A DNA stretch of 64,000 bases. Source: Prorocentrum cordatum. Lineage: Eukaryota > Sar > Dinophyceae > Prorocentrales > Prorocentraceae. The notes under the pieces were generated by a model, which was not told where the DNA came from, did not search any database, and was given only the letters and a program-made list of their open reading frames with translations. Shown here in pieces: positions 10,345 to 20,269 of the stretch (its first letter is position 1; every line of letters begins with the position of its first letter). The stretch lies in the NCBI GenBank assembly GCA_963575745.1, contig CAUYUJ010016282.1, forward strand, positions 1,002,372-1,066,371, read 5' to 3'. The position numbers and the translations under genes were made by a program.

Positions 10345-11335
10345 CAATCAGGCCGCAGGAGCTGAGGAACCCAAAAAGTGACGACAGTTACAGGAATCCG
10401 ATGGCCCGCTCGGATTACCAACGTGAAGCGCGGGACCCATACGGAGGGGGCTCCCGCCTAAGAATTCCTCACGGTTCACTCACAGACGAGGCCCCCGCTT
10501 GATACTTCCTCCGCATTCACGCCTGAGGGGCAGAAAAATTGACGACAGTTAAAGGAATCCGATGACCCGCTCGGAATACCAACGTGAAGCGCGGGACCCA
10601 TAGGGAGGGGGCTCCCGCCTAAGAATTCCTCACGGTTCACTCACAGACGAGGCTCCCGCTTGATAATTCCTCCGCGTCCACGCCTGAGGGGCAGAAAAAT
10701 TGACGACAGCTAAAGGAATCCGATGACCCGTTCGGATTACCAACGTGAAGTGCGTGACCCACAGAGAGGGGGCTTCCGCCTGAGAGTTCCTCGCAATTCA
10801 CTCACAGACGACGCCCCCGCCCAATATTTCGTCCATATTCAGGCATCAGGAGCCCAAAAGTGACGACAATTACAGGAATCCGATCACCCGCTCGAATTAC
10901 CAACATGATTTGCGGGCCCCATAGGGAGGGGGCTCCCGCCTTAGACTTCATTTTTGTTCACTTGCAGACGAGGCCCCCGCTTGATACTTCCTCCGCACTC
11001 ACGCCTGAGGAGCCCAAAAGTGACGACAGTTACAGGAATCCGATGGCCCGTTCGGACTACCATCATGAAGCGCGGGGCCCATAGGGAGGGGTTCCCGCTT
11101 GAGACTTCCTCGCGGGTCACACACAGACGAGGCCCCCAGCGGATTTTTCCTCCATCACAAGGCATCAGGAGCCCAAGTGTGACGACAGTTAAAGGAATCC
11201 GATGACCCGTTCGGATTACCAACATCGACGCGCGGGCCCCATACGGATTGGGTTCCCCGTGAGGCTTCCTCGCAACTCGCTCACAGACGAGACTCCTGCT
11301 TGATGCTTCCTCCATGTTCAAGCTAGGGAGTGATT
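10345..11335 (+). repeat. Minisatellite, six units of about 160 bp
   Basis: Units are anchored by GACGACAG/GACGACAA at 10,380, 10,541, 10,702, 10,862, 11,022 and 11,181, so the period is 159-161 bp. Each unit holds AGGAATCCGATG(G/A)CCCG, TCGGATTACCAACGTGAAGC (varied), CCCATA.GGAGGGGGCTCCCG and TCAC.CACAGACGAGGC, then GATACTTCCTCCGCATTCAC (varied). Divergence increases to the right. The unit is close to a nucleosome spacing, but no function is visible. Confidence 0.95.
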
Positions 11336-11619
11336 GGTGACGAAGTGATGAGTGAGTGGGTGATGATGAGGATGATGATGAATGATGAATATGAGGTTGA
11401 TGATGATGGAAACGACGACGGCGATTATTATTATTATTATTATGATGATCATGATTTTGATGAGAAGGAGTGGTCGAATGACGATGGTGTTGATGATGAT
11501 GATGATGCTTGTGATGATGGGTGATCGAATCATGGTGATGATGACGGTGATAATGGTATGAATGTGTGTGAATGGGCGGGGGCGAGTGAATGAGCGAAGT
11601 TGATGATGATGATGTGTGT

Positions 11620-11651
<32 letters not shown>

Positions 11652-11700
11652 AAGAGAGAAACAAAAATATGTGAGTGAGAGGAGGGGGGGTGAGATCTTT
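11336..11700 (+). repeat. GAT-rich and (GA)n low-complexity tract
   Basis: GATGAT/GATGAC triplets with interruptions across 11,340-11,610 are followed by (GA)n at about 11,617-11,660. Asp-rich and His/Ser-rich frames on both strands are by-products. Confidence 0.9.
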
Positions 11701-11749
11701 CTCTCCTGCGCGGGGTGTGCAGAGAAAGTAAGAACCCCACTTTGGATGT

Positions 11750-11853
11750 GGGGAAAAATGGTTCGGATTGGCCACGGTTGAATATTTGTGGTGCGCGTTG
11801 GGGGTATGTTTCGTTTTTCGCCCAAAATCCCCCTGTAGGGGGACACGCCCGAC
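11750..11853 (+). mobile_element. TTAA element, right half
   Basis: TTTTTCGCCCAAAATCCCCC through TGTAGGGGGACACGCCCGAC and TTAC matches the right terminus of family 2. The left terminus is absent. Confidence 0.65.
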
Positions 11854-12029
11854 TTACTAGTGGTCACCTAGGGGATCGGGCCGCCCGCGGCCCCCGCGGC
11901 GCCGTTCCCGCCCCTCGCCGCCCCATGGTGCTGTCGAAACGGAGAGGGCCGTGCGCGACCCTGGCTGGCGGTCCCGCTGCCGCCCGTCGCCGCCGCCCCG
12001 TGGCATCCCCCCCCAGTGAATTTCACTCG

Positions 12030-12165
12030 GGCTTGGCATCGCTCGGACGTGTGCATTTGTTCTCGGCCAGAACCATTGAGGACCAGCCTGGACCGCCGAG
12101 CAAGAAAAAACACGCACGAAATCGAACAATGCACGGGAAATGGACGTTCGAGCGACGGCAAGCGG
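12030..12165 (+). mobile_element. Inverted-repeat element, CGCTCGGACGT family
   Basis: Starts GGCATCGCTCGGACGTGTGC and ends near GGAAATGGACGTTCGAGCGA, giving inverted termini of about 18 bp. Internal TTCTCGGCCAGAACCAT, ACGCACGAAATCGAACAATG and CGGGAAATGGACG are shared with 39,785-39,912, and partly with 49,404-49,760. It is non-coding. Confidence 0.75.
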
Positions 12166-12618
12166 GGGCACCCCCCCACCCCAGTTCGACTAGACGTAAG
12201 AGTGACCTTTCGCCGGAGCGACCTTTGGCGCGGGCACGGATGGGCCCTCAGATGGCTGAAGACGAGGCGGTAGCAGCGGCTTGCGCGCACAGGTTTGGTC
12301 TCCTTGCGGCCCCCAACAAGCCGCGCACCAAAGGTCACTCTTACCCAGGGTCACTTTTGCGTGTAGCCGACCAGTGATTTTTTTCGGGGGCGGCCAAGTT
12401 TCAGGCAGAGGCGAAGCGTCCCGGCTCGCCTAAAGCCCCACCAAACAATGTTCTAAGAGCCTCTTGTGGTTCCCGCGGAATGTTCTCAGAACATCTCTGG
12501 CTGGGATTGTTTTGCTCTAACACATCGGGTTTATGTTCTAAGAACTTTGTTTTTGTGATTCGAACATTTTTGGATTCTGAGAACATTTCGTGGTATGACA
12601 CAAGGAACTCAATTAATC

Positions 12619-12779
12619 TTAAGGCGGGCCTGTCCCTCTACAGGGGGAGTATTCAAAAACAGTCCAAACATAGTCTGGGGACTATGCTTTGAGCATTTGT
12701 TGGCCCATTTTGGAGTATTGTTTGAGTATGTTTAATTTGTCGTCGAAAATCCCCCTGTAGGGGGACACGCCCGACTTAA
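12619..12779 (+). mobile_element. TTAA element, family 2, full length
   Basis: 161 bp including a TTAA at each end. The termini are GGCGGGCCTGTCCCTCTACA on the left and TGTAGGGGGACACGCCCGAC on the right, inverted copies over about 30 bp, with a GGGGAGTATTCAAAAACAGT-type interior. TTAA flanks on both sides fit a 4-bp target duplication as made by piggyBac-like transposases. It has no open frame and would be mobilised in trans. Confidence 0.85.
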
Positions 12780-12784
12780 AATGA

Positions 12785-12915
12785 ATCGTCGATTCCCCCG
12801 AAAATATCGGAAAATATGGGAAGTGGGGGGGAAGACGAAAACCCAGAAAATATTTGAAAATATGGGGATTCCTGTTATCTGTGTGTATTTATTTGTGTGT
12901 CCCAGGGCCCCTTCA
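12785..12915 (+). mobile_element. Element with TTTATTTGTGTGTCC end (copy 1)
   Basis: TCCCCCGAAAATATCGG, GGAAGTGGGGGGGAAGACGA, AAAATATGGGGATTCCTGTT and GTATTTATTTGTGTGTCCCA recur in the same order at 24,455-24,620 and 45,655-45,815. The full copies have inverted ends (...ACACACAGACACAA.../...TTTGTGTGTCC); this copy lacks the left end. It directly abuts the family-2 element on its left and family 1 on its right. Confidence 0.75.
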
Positions 12916-13077
12916 CAAGAGGGGTGTGATGACCAGGGGGGGGGATGATATGATGGCGAGGGCGATGATATCTCCCCAGACCTCATGGCGCCTCTTCTGA
13001 TTTCAATACGTCCCTGCCCCCCCAGCCTTGGTTTGCGGCCCCCCCTCTTGGACGGCCCCCCTCTTGACCGCCTCCGG
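12913..13077 (+). mobile_element. Family 1 element, internally deleted
   Basis: Shares GATGACCAGGGGG, GATATCTCCCCAGACCTCAT, GGCGCCTCTTCTGATTTCA and the terminal CCCCCCTCTTG...CCGCCTCC with the other family-1 copies. The middle block containing CATGCCGCCGGTCATGA is missing, and the left end is reduced to AAGAGGGGTGTG. Confidence 0.75.
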
Positions 13078-13083
13078 ACCCCG

Positions 13084-13520
13084 TTGCATCCCCCCCCAAT
13101 TGCATTGGCATTGTAATATCATTACATTGCAATGCTCTGCATGGCTTTGCATCGCGTAGCACCGTTTTGCCTCGCAGTGCATGGCTTGTTGCATCGCGTT
13201 ACACATCTTTGTTATTATGTGTGTTGCTTCGCTTTGCATTGCGTTGCATTGCGTTGCGTTGCTGTGAATTGGTTAGCATGGCGTTTGCATGGCATTACAT
13301 TGCGTTGCATGTCTTACAATGCGCTTTGCTGTGCCTGGTGTTCCATTGCTTTGCACTGCGTTGCAATGCAGTGGATTGCTTTGCATTGACGTTCATAGCA
13401 TTGCTTTGCACTGCTTTGCATTGAATTGATATGTATTCGCGTTGCATTTCATTGCTTGGCATTGCACGGCTTTGCCTTGCATTGCGTGGCATAGTTTTGC
13501 ACCACAACAATTGCGCCACG
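13084..13520 (+). repeat. TTGCATTGCG-type degenerate array
   Basis: Loose tandem of TTGCATTGCG, TTGCGTTGC, TGGCATTG and related 5- to 10-mers over more than 400 bp. A complementary-type array (GCAATGC, GCAACGC) lies at 37,865-38,130, so the same satellite occurs in opposite orientation. Cys/Ala- and His-rich frames are artefacts. Confidence 0.9.
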
Positions 13521-14107
13521 CATATTTCAGCACATCATTGTTTGGGTCCACGCTGGATATCACATGATGTAACATAGTAGAACAGTAATTGCATTGATAC
13601 AAGAAGAAGAGGGTGAGTGAACCACATTGAAGTATGATGTAGACCAACAAGGTTAGCCCTAATCCAGAGGATGCAGGCGCTCGAGAGGACTGAGCTGCAT
13701 GATCTCCAAGGCCATCTCGCAGGATGCCCTCACACTATAGAAGCGATTATCAAACAATCCGGTGCACCAGCGTTCATGTAATCGAACAGACAAGAACGGA
13801 ATCTACAATAATAGAAATTGGCATCGCATAACTATAACATGGCAGAGCATATTGTGATACAGAAGACCGTAGTAGAGCATGACACATCATGGTCCATTAT
13901 GAGGGCATCGTTGCCTACATCAGGCCACAACGCATTCGGCCACCATCTGTTCCGCCACCTTCGCTCCGTCCGGTTCCCCTGACGTCGTCTTGCACCGGAG
14001 GGTCCATCTTGGACGGCCCTTGGGCCCGCAGAGGGCCATCATCGGGGGGCCGAAGCGAGGGAAAAACCACGGAACCGAGACGATCGAGACGCCCGCAGTT
14101 TAACCCC
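13521..14107. other. No gene recognised
   Basis: Less GC-biased sequence with no open frame of note on plus before 13,889. The frame at 13,889-14,578 runs through the family-3 element and is not credible as a gene. No RNA gene or repeat was seen. Confidence 0.5.
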
Positions 14108-14340
14108 TTAGTGGGCCCTGGAAACGACAGGGCCGTTTTTTTACCGGTTCCGTATGGCCGTTTTTTTGCCAATTCCGACGCCGTTTTTCACCGGTTCCGT
14201 CGCTGTTTTTTGACCGGTTCCGGCTCCGGTTCCAATCCTGGAGCTTTTTTTTTGGCCGTTTCCGGTCGCCGTTTTTTGGCCGTTTCCATTTTCAAGGGAG
14301 AAACGGTGAAAAAACGGCCCTGCCGTTTCCGGGGCCCACA
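14108..14340 (-). mobile_element. GAAACGGCAGGGCCG element, family 3 (copy 1)
   Basis: Termini TTAGTGGGCCCTGGAAACGA on the left and TGCCGTTTCCGGGGCCCACA on the right are inverted copies over about 30 bp. The interior is a string of degenerate CGGTTCCG / GTTTTTTGGCCG motifs. Same family as 34,690-34,938 and 50,081-50,327, here in reverse orientation. Confidence 0.85.
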
Positions 14341-14344
14341 AATG

Positions 14345-14540
14345 CGGGCAATAGTTATATCCACATCCAGTGCGTCTTGGATTCTTGGGCTCTCTTCCCC
14401 AGAAACCGTAGACGCACTGGATATGGATAAAGATTTGGCCCCCAAGAGGCTTGATTTTATCCATATCCGGTGCGCCTCGGCGCTGCGGCACCTCTTCCCG
14501 AGAAGTCCACGACGCTCTGGATATGGATATAAGTACTGCC
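14345..14540. repeat. Two adjacent hairpins built on TATCCATATCC
   Basis: TATATCCACATCCAGTGCGT pairs with GACGCACTGGATATGGATAA (14,352-14,431), and TTTATCCATATCCGGTGCGC pairs with CGACGCTCTGGATATGGATA (14,456-14,530). A related GGCAGTGGATATGGATA end occurs at 52,850. They look like two tandem small inverted-repeat elements. Confidence 0.7.
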
Positions 14541-15871
14541 CGCAACAAAGTCCAACCCCCCCCTTAAGAAGCGATTAACCAGGGAACAGAAACCGGGTGT
14601 TAGGTTTGTGTGGCTTTATATAAAACTGTGAAGCGCCCCTTGTGCGCGGACCAAGTCGTAAGTCGGAGTTGACCGGGTGCTAGGCCCAGGTAGACTGGGT
14701 GATAGGTCCCCATCCGAAAAGTCAACCCCAAGACAAGGTATAAAACCTAAAACTTGGTTACTGAACCCTGGTTAATCCAGTCTTAACCCCCTTCTTTCCC
14801 CACTCCCCCGCAGCCGCCCTGGTTCGATGCCCGCGGCTCGGCGGCACCGTGGCGGAGGAGCGGCCGGCGCGGAGCGTGCTGCTCCGGCAGGGCGGTGCCC
14901 ATGTCTGCGAGGCTCAGAGCGTGAATTACCTACCCCGCTTTCGCTTCCAGGCAAAACCAAGCCATACCACGCGCCTCCCCGTCAAGCTGCTTGACCAGTA
15001 CAGGCTGCAATTTGGCATCGTTTGGTATCTCTTGGAAGCGAGGGTGGTCAAAAGCGAGGTAGGTTTGTTTTCCCCCTAGAGGCGGCTGGTGCCCCCCGCG
15101 GTGGCGGACGGCAGCTGCGCCGACGCCACGGACGCTACCAGCCTAGAAGAAAACAGGGCTAGGATCGGGATAGATCGACCCAAAGCGTTCCAGAGCGCTC
15201 TCAGAGCGTTCCGGAGCGCTCTGGAGCGGCCGCGGCGCCCACTGCGTCCTCCAAACCCGGCGATTCTCAGAGATTTCGAGTTATCCCGATCCGATTTTGT
15301 CCCGATCTTCGCGTCGTTTTAGTTACCAGCTCAGAACATGCCCCTACCCCTACGATTGGCATCACCTGATCTCGATGCCGACCTTGAGGGGTCCCTCATG
15401 TTCTGAAGGCGCGTCCCAAGGAGGCGCCATTACCCTGGGGCTCGCCCATCGTAGGGACAGGCATGAGATCGAGGCTGGTCAGGACGACTCGAGCTCCGAT
15501 GGCTGGAGCGACGCCAGCAGCAGCGTCCACGAGGGCTCGCTGGGCGAGCTGATCCGTAGCCGCGCAGCCGCATGCTTCCAGCCCTGCTCCTCCTCTCGGC
15601 CTCGTCTCTTCGACGTTGCGGACGTCTGCGGGCACTGTGCCCGGTGTCTTTGCGTGCCACGGCCGGAGGCAGCTCGAAAAGGTGGCCAGGGTGGATCGCG
15701 GGAATCCTCCTCCTCCTCCTGCTCCTCCTCCTCCTCGGCGGATAGGACAGGAGATTGCACGCAAGCCAGATTTGCATTGGACTGTTCTGTTTATTAATTC
15801 CCATTTAGGAGCTGAGCACATGATCGGATAACATTCGCCCAAGCTTATTATCGTAGGCAATACAGTAGCAG
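14541..15871. other. Mixed sequence, no gene assigned
   Basis: Tandem-like CCGGGTG.TAGG motifs at 14,590-14,720 and the near repeats CAGAGCG.TC.CAGAGCGTTC.GGAGCGCTC at 15,185-15,225. An inverted repeat at about 15,345-15,480 pairs CCTACGATTGGCATCACCTG with CCCATCGTAGGGACAGGCAT. A frame at 15,297-15,797 includes DSSSDGWSDASSSVHEGSLG and VCGHCARCLC but ends in a Ser run from TCC triplets (15,708-15,738); coding status is undecided. Confidence 0.35.
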
Positions 15872-16513
15872 ATGAGTTCGCCACCGCTGGAGCTGAGGTT
15901 GCACGCTTGTCTGCGAGCACGCGCACGAGAGTACATAGAGCATAGAGCTGAGAGCATGGCTTTTGCTGTTCGTATGCGCATTTTACAGAGCACACTAGAA
16001 GCTATACGTGCGGAAGAACTTCTGTTGCAAGCCGAGGGTCTTGGGACTCGGCGTATGCAGCGTAGGTTTAACCTGGTTCGTTCGACCCCCCGCAGCAAGT
16101 GTTTGCGCAATTTTGGCCTCGTCGCACCACCTGGGTGAGAACGACAGTTTTTGCACACGGTGTCAGGGGTCGGCCGCACTCGCATGTAAGAACGAGTGGC
16201 TGAGCTCACCGTGCTTCGACTTAATTAGTGTGGACGATGTACTTAGCTAACCCCCTCCTGGGCAAAGGGTGCACATCATGGGGGGTACGCTCACGGGTCT
16301 CACACTCTTCGGTTTCACACAAGGCTTGGGTTGTGGTTTTGTTTTGTTAGCGGGAGTTTTGCAGCTGAACAGTTAGCACAGCTCGGCAAGGAATGCAGCA
16401 CACGCCTCGACGGTAATCGGATCGATTATCGTAAGCGTACTCTCCAGGGTCTGTGGCCTAAGGTCTACAGCAAGCGAGAGCGGGCCAGAAGAGCCAGGAA
16501 GCAGCAGGGCTAA
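15872..16513 (+). CDS. Unrecognised coding-like stretch with CxxC finger
   Basis: 15,872-16,138 reads an 88-residue helical frame including ACLRARAREYIEHRAESMAF and TLEAIRAEELLLQAEG. An overlapping second frame (16,008-16,250) carries SFCTRCQGSAALACKNEWLS then SPC. A third (16,331-16,513) ends EQLAQLGKECSTRLDGNRID then a basic tail KVYSKRERARRARKQQG and a stop. A CxxC...C segment followed by a basic tail would suit a nucleic-acid-binding C-terminus. Introns or frameshifts would be needed to join the frames. No family is assigned; a retroelement fragment is an alternative. Confidence 0.3.
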
Positions 16514-16558
16514 CTTGCTTCAATTCGCAGCCGACACAGTCGCCATACCCGTAACCCC

Positions 16559-16600
16559 GTAACTCCTCCTCCTCCTCCTCCTCCTCCTCCTCCTCCTCCC
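16559..16600 (+). repeat. (TCC)n array
   Basis: About thirteen uninterrupted CTC/TCC triplets. Confidence 0.95.
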
Positions 16601-16934
16601 CTGACCTTCCAGGAGGGCTAAAACATAGCACCCGACCTAAAAACCTATCCTAGAGCTATTCTACGTCTTGGTTTTAGGCTGTTTCGCTTAGTTGTTTAGG
16701 TTTTTAGGCCTCCAGTGCTAAAACATAACTCTCTGGAATGTCAGGGTCCTCCTCCTCCTCCCAGGGTCTGGGGATCGAGTCTGGTCGGACTCCTCGGCCC
16801 CTGGAGCGGTCGGAGGGCGGAGCAGCGGCGCGACACAGCCGCCACCACAGCGGGCCACCTCCAGCACGGAGCGCGGAGATCCCGCGGCGGCCTCCCCGGG
16901 CTTTGTGATGTTCCAGCCCATTCAGGGCTCGTTT

Positions 16935-17125
16935 CGATTCCTCCGATTCGATTCGATTCGATTTCGATGGTTTCCGATTCCGATTCGATTCGATCTGGGA
17001 TTCCGATTTGAGTTCCGATTTCTTATTGGAGGCACAGTAGCCTGCCGATTTCTGCCGATCCGACTTTTCCCGACTCAGCTGCCGATTTCCGACGATCCGA
17101 TTCATGTCGATCGCCGATCCGACTT
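16935..17125 (+). repeat. (CGATT)n degenerate pentanucleotide array
   Basis: CGATTCGATTCGATTCGATT and diverged derivatives such as TCCGATTTCTG and GCCGATCCGACTTG across about 190 bp. Confidence 0.9.
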
Positions 17126-17156
17126 GTCGATCCGATCCTGGGCTCTCCTGCCCATT

Positions 17157-17390
17157 GTTCGGGAGTCCCCAAACGGGGTGGTGACCACACCGTGGTGACA
17201 CAACGAGTCGGTGGGGATTCGGGGTCACCGCACGGTTTTGGGACTCGAGGCCCTCTTCGAGGACGTCTCGGGCGGCAGGGGCTTCCGGGGTCCCAAGACC
17301 GTGCGGTGATGGTCCGTGCGGTGAGGTCTTGGGGGATTTCGAGGGCACCGCACGGTCTGTCACCGCACCGTTTCGGGACTCCAAAACTGT
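17157..17390. mobile_element. Inverted-repeat element, about 230 bp
   Basis: GTTCGGGAGTCCCCAAACGG on the left pairs with CACCGTTTCGGGACTCCAAA on the right, and internally CACCGCACGGTTTTGGGACT pairs with GGTCCCAAGACCGTGCGGTG. It is non-coding. It lies about 330 bp before the first recognised anoctamin exon and could be part of an upstream intron or promoter region. Confidence 0.7.
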
Positions 17391-17505
17391 TTCCTTGACC
17401 ACCAGAAAGGATGTCGAACACCAAGAAGGTACCGAAACTTAGGGTTTTCACGTGTCGGACCCTGGGAGGCGGTACTCGTTCGACACTGTGCCGATAGTTC
17501 TCTGG

Positions 17506-17650
17506 GTGCTCGAGATGATGTCTGGGATGTGGTCCTTACGTACGATGGGAGCAACATCGCCCGGGCTGAAGAGTGCAGATGTCGCGGGCGGGTCGCCAGG
17601 AAGAGGGGATGCACACCACCAGGAGCGCCCTCGGATGTCCTCGGTGTGGG
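17506..17650 (+). CDS. Possible extra 5' exon of the anoctamin gene
   Basis: A plus frame reads ARDDVWDVVLTYDGSNIARA then EECRCRGRVARKRG. The hydrophobic beta-like run DVWDVVLTYD resembles the short segment that opens anoctamin N-terminal domains, and it lies just upstream of exon A. There is no alignment beyond that and no fixed splice sites; it may be chance. Confidence 0.2.
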
Positions 17651-17721
17651 CTCAGGGGCTGCGAGAGGGCACGAGCCAAGCGATACCCCCCGGCGGATGA
17701 GCAGCAGAGTAAAAGGTTCAC

Positions 17722-17944
17722 ATGCGGCTGCCTACCAGCGACACCAGGCCAGGAAAGATCATGAGATGGAGTCCGCTCCTGGGGACGTATGCCGTCAACG
17801 ACAGCGATGACGCCACGTACGTCCTCGTGTTCACCCGTGCGCGCGAGCCCGGCAGCGTGGACTGCGACGCCCTGGTTCCGAACCCACTGGAGCAGGCAAG
17901 GCGCATCTTCATGCTGTCCAGGGACGACGAGATCGAGGGGCTCG
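17722..17944 (+). CDS. Anoctamin-like gene, exon A (N-terminal, tentative)
   Basis: Reads MRWSPLLGTYAVNDSDDATY from the ATG at 17,761 (an in-frame ATG also lies at 17,722, after a TAA), then VLVFTRAREPGSVDCDALVP, NPLEQARRIFMLSRDDEIEG and LG. A short beta segment with an aromatic-VLVF core followed by an ARR helix fits the start of the cytosolic N-terminal domain of anoctamins, before the part in exon B. The exon end is not fixed: the frame runs on into a TCC array, and the first GT after the conserved part (17,945) does not match exon B's phase. Which ATG is used, or whether another exon precedes, is unknown. Confidence 0.4.
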
Positions 17945-17987
17945 GTTCCGAGCCCGCGCCTCCCTCTTCCCTCGCCTCTCTCTCTTT

Positions 17988-18362
17988 CTGCCGTCTGCCC
18001 TCCTCCTCCTCCTCCTCCACCTCCTCCTCCTCCTCCTCCACCTCCTCCTCCTCCTCCTCCTCCTCCACCTCCTCCTCCTCCTCCTCCTCCTCCTCCTCCT
18101 CCAACTCCCTGTCATCCTCCTCCAGCGATGTTTCTGTCCTCCCTCCTCACCCCTCCCTGATCGCCCAATTCCTCCCCGTGGTCGCCTCCCTCTGCTTGTG
18201 GTCCTCTCGGGCCCTCTCCTCGTGCTTCTCTTCCTCGGCTTTCCCCTCGTTCGTGCGTGTCCCCATTGCCGCGCCTTCCCCACCCATCCCGCGGCGGCCT
18301 CTCCCCCCTTCCTCTCCCTCACCTCCTCCTCCTCCTCCTCCTCCTCCTCCTCCTCCTCCTCA
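17988..18362 (+). repeat. Two (TCC)n arrays inside the exon A-B intron
   Basis: Arrays at 17,998-18,115 and 18,320-18,361. The Ser-, Pro- and Leu-rich frames crossing them (for example 17,722-18,366) are extensions of exon A into repeat and should not be read as protein. Confidence 0.9.
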
Positions 18363-18553
18363 ATAGGTGAAGAACCTGTGACTGCCGCCGTGTATCATGC
18401 GATAGTCAGGCAGCGGATACAGGCGCTTCTTGCTATAAGTTGTTTGATTTACTCTGTGTGCTCCTCCTCCATGCTCCTCCTTCTCCTGCCCTTCCCCACC
18501 CCCTCTAAGGCGCTCCTCCTGAGGAGCGGCTTCATCTGCTCTTCATTCCCCAG

Positions 18554-18862
18554 CGTGGACGGGGACGAAACCTTCCTGAAGATCTACTTGGACCCCGAAA
18601 GAGAGACGACCTGGGCGCTGGCCGAGGAGTTCCAGTATAGGCTGCCCCTGAGCAGGAGCTGCTACGACGAGTCGGTGAAGCTGAGCCAGATCTCGAATAA
18701 GGCCGGGTGGGTCTGCTTCGCCCACACTGAATTCACCGGCAAGCTGCGGAAAGAAGGAAAACTGCAGCCGTTCCGGCCAGTGGACTTGATCCGCATCGCC
18801 CACCAGCACCTGTCCAGTGGGGTAAATCTGGAGGAATTGCTCCTCCAGGGTTTCATCGGGAG
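18554..18862 (+). CDS. Anoctamin-like gene, exon B (cytosolic domain)
   Basis: Reads VDGDETFLKIYLDPERETTW, ALAEEFQYRLPLSRSCYDES, then WVCFAHTEF, and QPFRPVDLIRIAHQHLSSGV followed by NLEELLLQGFIG. In anoctamins the N-terminal cytosolic domain has a ferredoxin-like part ending in an (F/Y).s..R..ri...L segment and then ..L...G.i..fPLHd; the order and spacing agree. The acceptor is CATTCCCCAG before 18,554. The frame stays open to TAG at 18,891, but the family alignment wants GFIG to run straight into exon C (..VVAHFP). That would put the donor near 18,862-18,864 (GGGAG|GA), a GA-AG intron of the non-canonical kind reported in dinoflagellates, and its phase matches exon C. That donor is an inference. 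Confidence 0.6.
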
Positions 18863-20269
18863 GAAAATCCTCGAGGCCTCGCGCGAAGCTTAGTAGTCGG
18901 ACGTTGGGCGGGGGAGATCGCAGTGGAACGAAGACCCCCAACCAGGAAATCGTTTCGTTTCGTTCGTGTCGTGCGTGCGGGCGAGGCGAAGCGAAGCTGC
19001 GTGGGCGCGCGAGAGGATCGAACCCGCCGTGGCTAGGGTAAAGTCAAGACAAATGATTCTCCCCCGCCCGCCCGTCCGGCGGTGACCCGCGATGTCCCGC
19101 GGCGGCCCGCGGTGTCCCGCGGTGTCCCGTGGTGTCCCGTGGTGTCCGCCGCTGCGAGGGCGAAGTCAAGACAAATGATTCTCCCCCGCCCGCCCGTCCG
19201 GTGGTGGCCCGCGATGTCCCGCGGTGTCCAGTGGTGTCCCGTGGTATCCCGTGGTGTCCGCCGTTGTTAGGGCGAAGTCAAGACAATTGATTCTCCCCGC
19301 CCGCCCGTCCGTCCGTGGCCCGCGGTGTCCCGTGGTGTACCTTGGTGTCCCGTGGTGTCCGCCGTTGCGAGGGCGAAATCAAGACAAATGATTCTTCCCC
19401 GCCCGCCCGTCCGGCGGTGGCCCGCGGTGTCCCGCGGTGTCCCGCGGTGTCCCGTGGTGTCCCGTGGTGTCCGCGGCTGCTAGGGCGAAGTCAAGGCAAA
19501 TGATTCTCCCCCGCCCGCCCGTCCGTCCGTCCGTCCGGCGGTGGCTTGCGGTGTCCCGCGGTGTCCCGTGGTGTCCCGTGGTGTCCCGTTGAGTGAGATC
19601 GACAGTGAGATCGATATTGAGATCGATACTGAGATCGATGTGGTGCCCCGAGGTGTCCAGTGGTGTCCCAAACAGTGAGATCGATAGGGAGATCGATAGT
19701 GAGATCGACGTGGTGTCCCGTGGTGTCCCTTTGAGTGAGATCGATAGAGAGATCGACAGGTGGCCCGTGGTTTCCCGTGGTGTCCCGTTGAGTGCGATCG
19801 ATAGTGAGATCGATAGTGAGACCGATAGTGAGATCGAGATGTGTCCCGCGGTGTCTCGTGGTGTCCCGTGGTGTCCTGTGGTGTCCTGTGGTGTCCCGTT
19901 GAGTGAGATCGATAGTGAGATCGACAAGTGTCCCGTGGTGTCTCGTGGTGTCTCGTGGTGTCCCGTGGTGTCCCGTAGTGTCTCGTTGAGTGAGATCGAT
20001 AGTGAGATCGATTGAGTCAGATGTTGGTTCCCCCCCTCTCCCCCCCACAGCCTCCTTATCACCCGAAGGGTGGTCGTATAAGCAGTATTATCTAGTCAAC
20101 TCGTCAGTTCCGTAAGCTATGGGTCGATGCTCGCGGCGGCGATGCTCCAGAGCCAGTCCGACGTGAATCCGCCGCAAAATCCGACGTGGACCCGGCGTAA
20201 GCCCGACGTGGATCCGACGTGGGTCGGGTCTCAAGCTGCCGCGCGAGGCCTCCAGGACCTTCCTTCTAG
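18863..20269 (+). repeat. Composite satellite inside the exon B-C intron
   Basis: From about 19,030 to 19,560 five units of 100-122 bp each carry CGAAGTCAAGACAAATGATT then CTCCCCCGCCCGCCCGTCCG and a run of GTGTCCCGTG/CGGTGTCCCG 10- to 11-mers. From 19,580 to 20,015 runs of GTGTCCCGTG alternate with runs of GTGAGATCGATA. The two motifs form blocks, a higher-order pattern. Thr/His/Arg- and Ile/Asp/Leu-rich frames on the minus strand are repeat products. The rest (18,863-19,030 and 20,016-20,269) shows nothing else. Confidence 0.9.

Noticed and set aside
10345-11335. CRISPR-like array
   Set aside because: Units are contiguous 160-bp tandems with gradual divergence, with no short repeat/unique spacer alternation and no cas genes; the genome is eukaryotic.
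19379-20062. Minus-strand Thr/His/Ile/Asp-rich frames that look like a repeat protein
   Set aside because: Product of the GTGTCCCGTG and GTGAGATCGATA satellite in the anoctamin intron.
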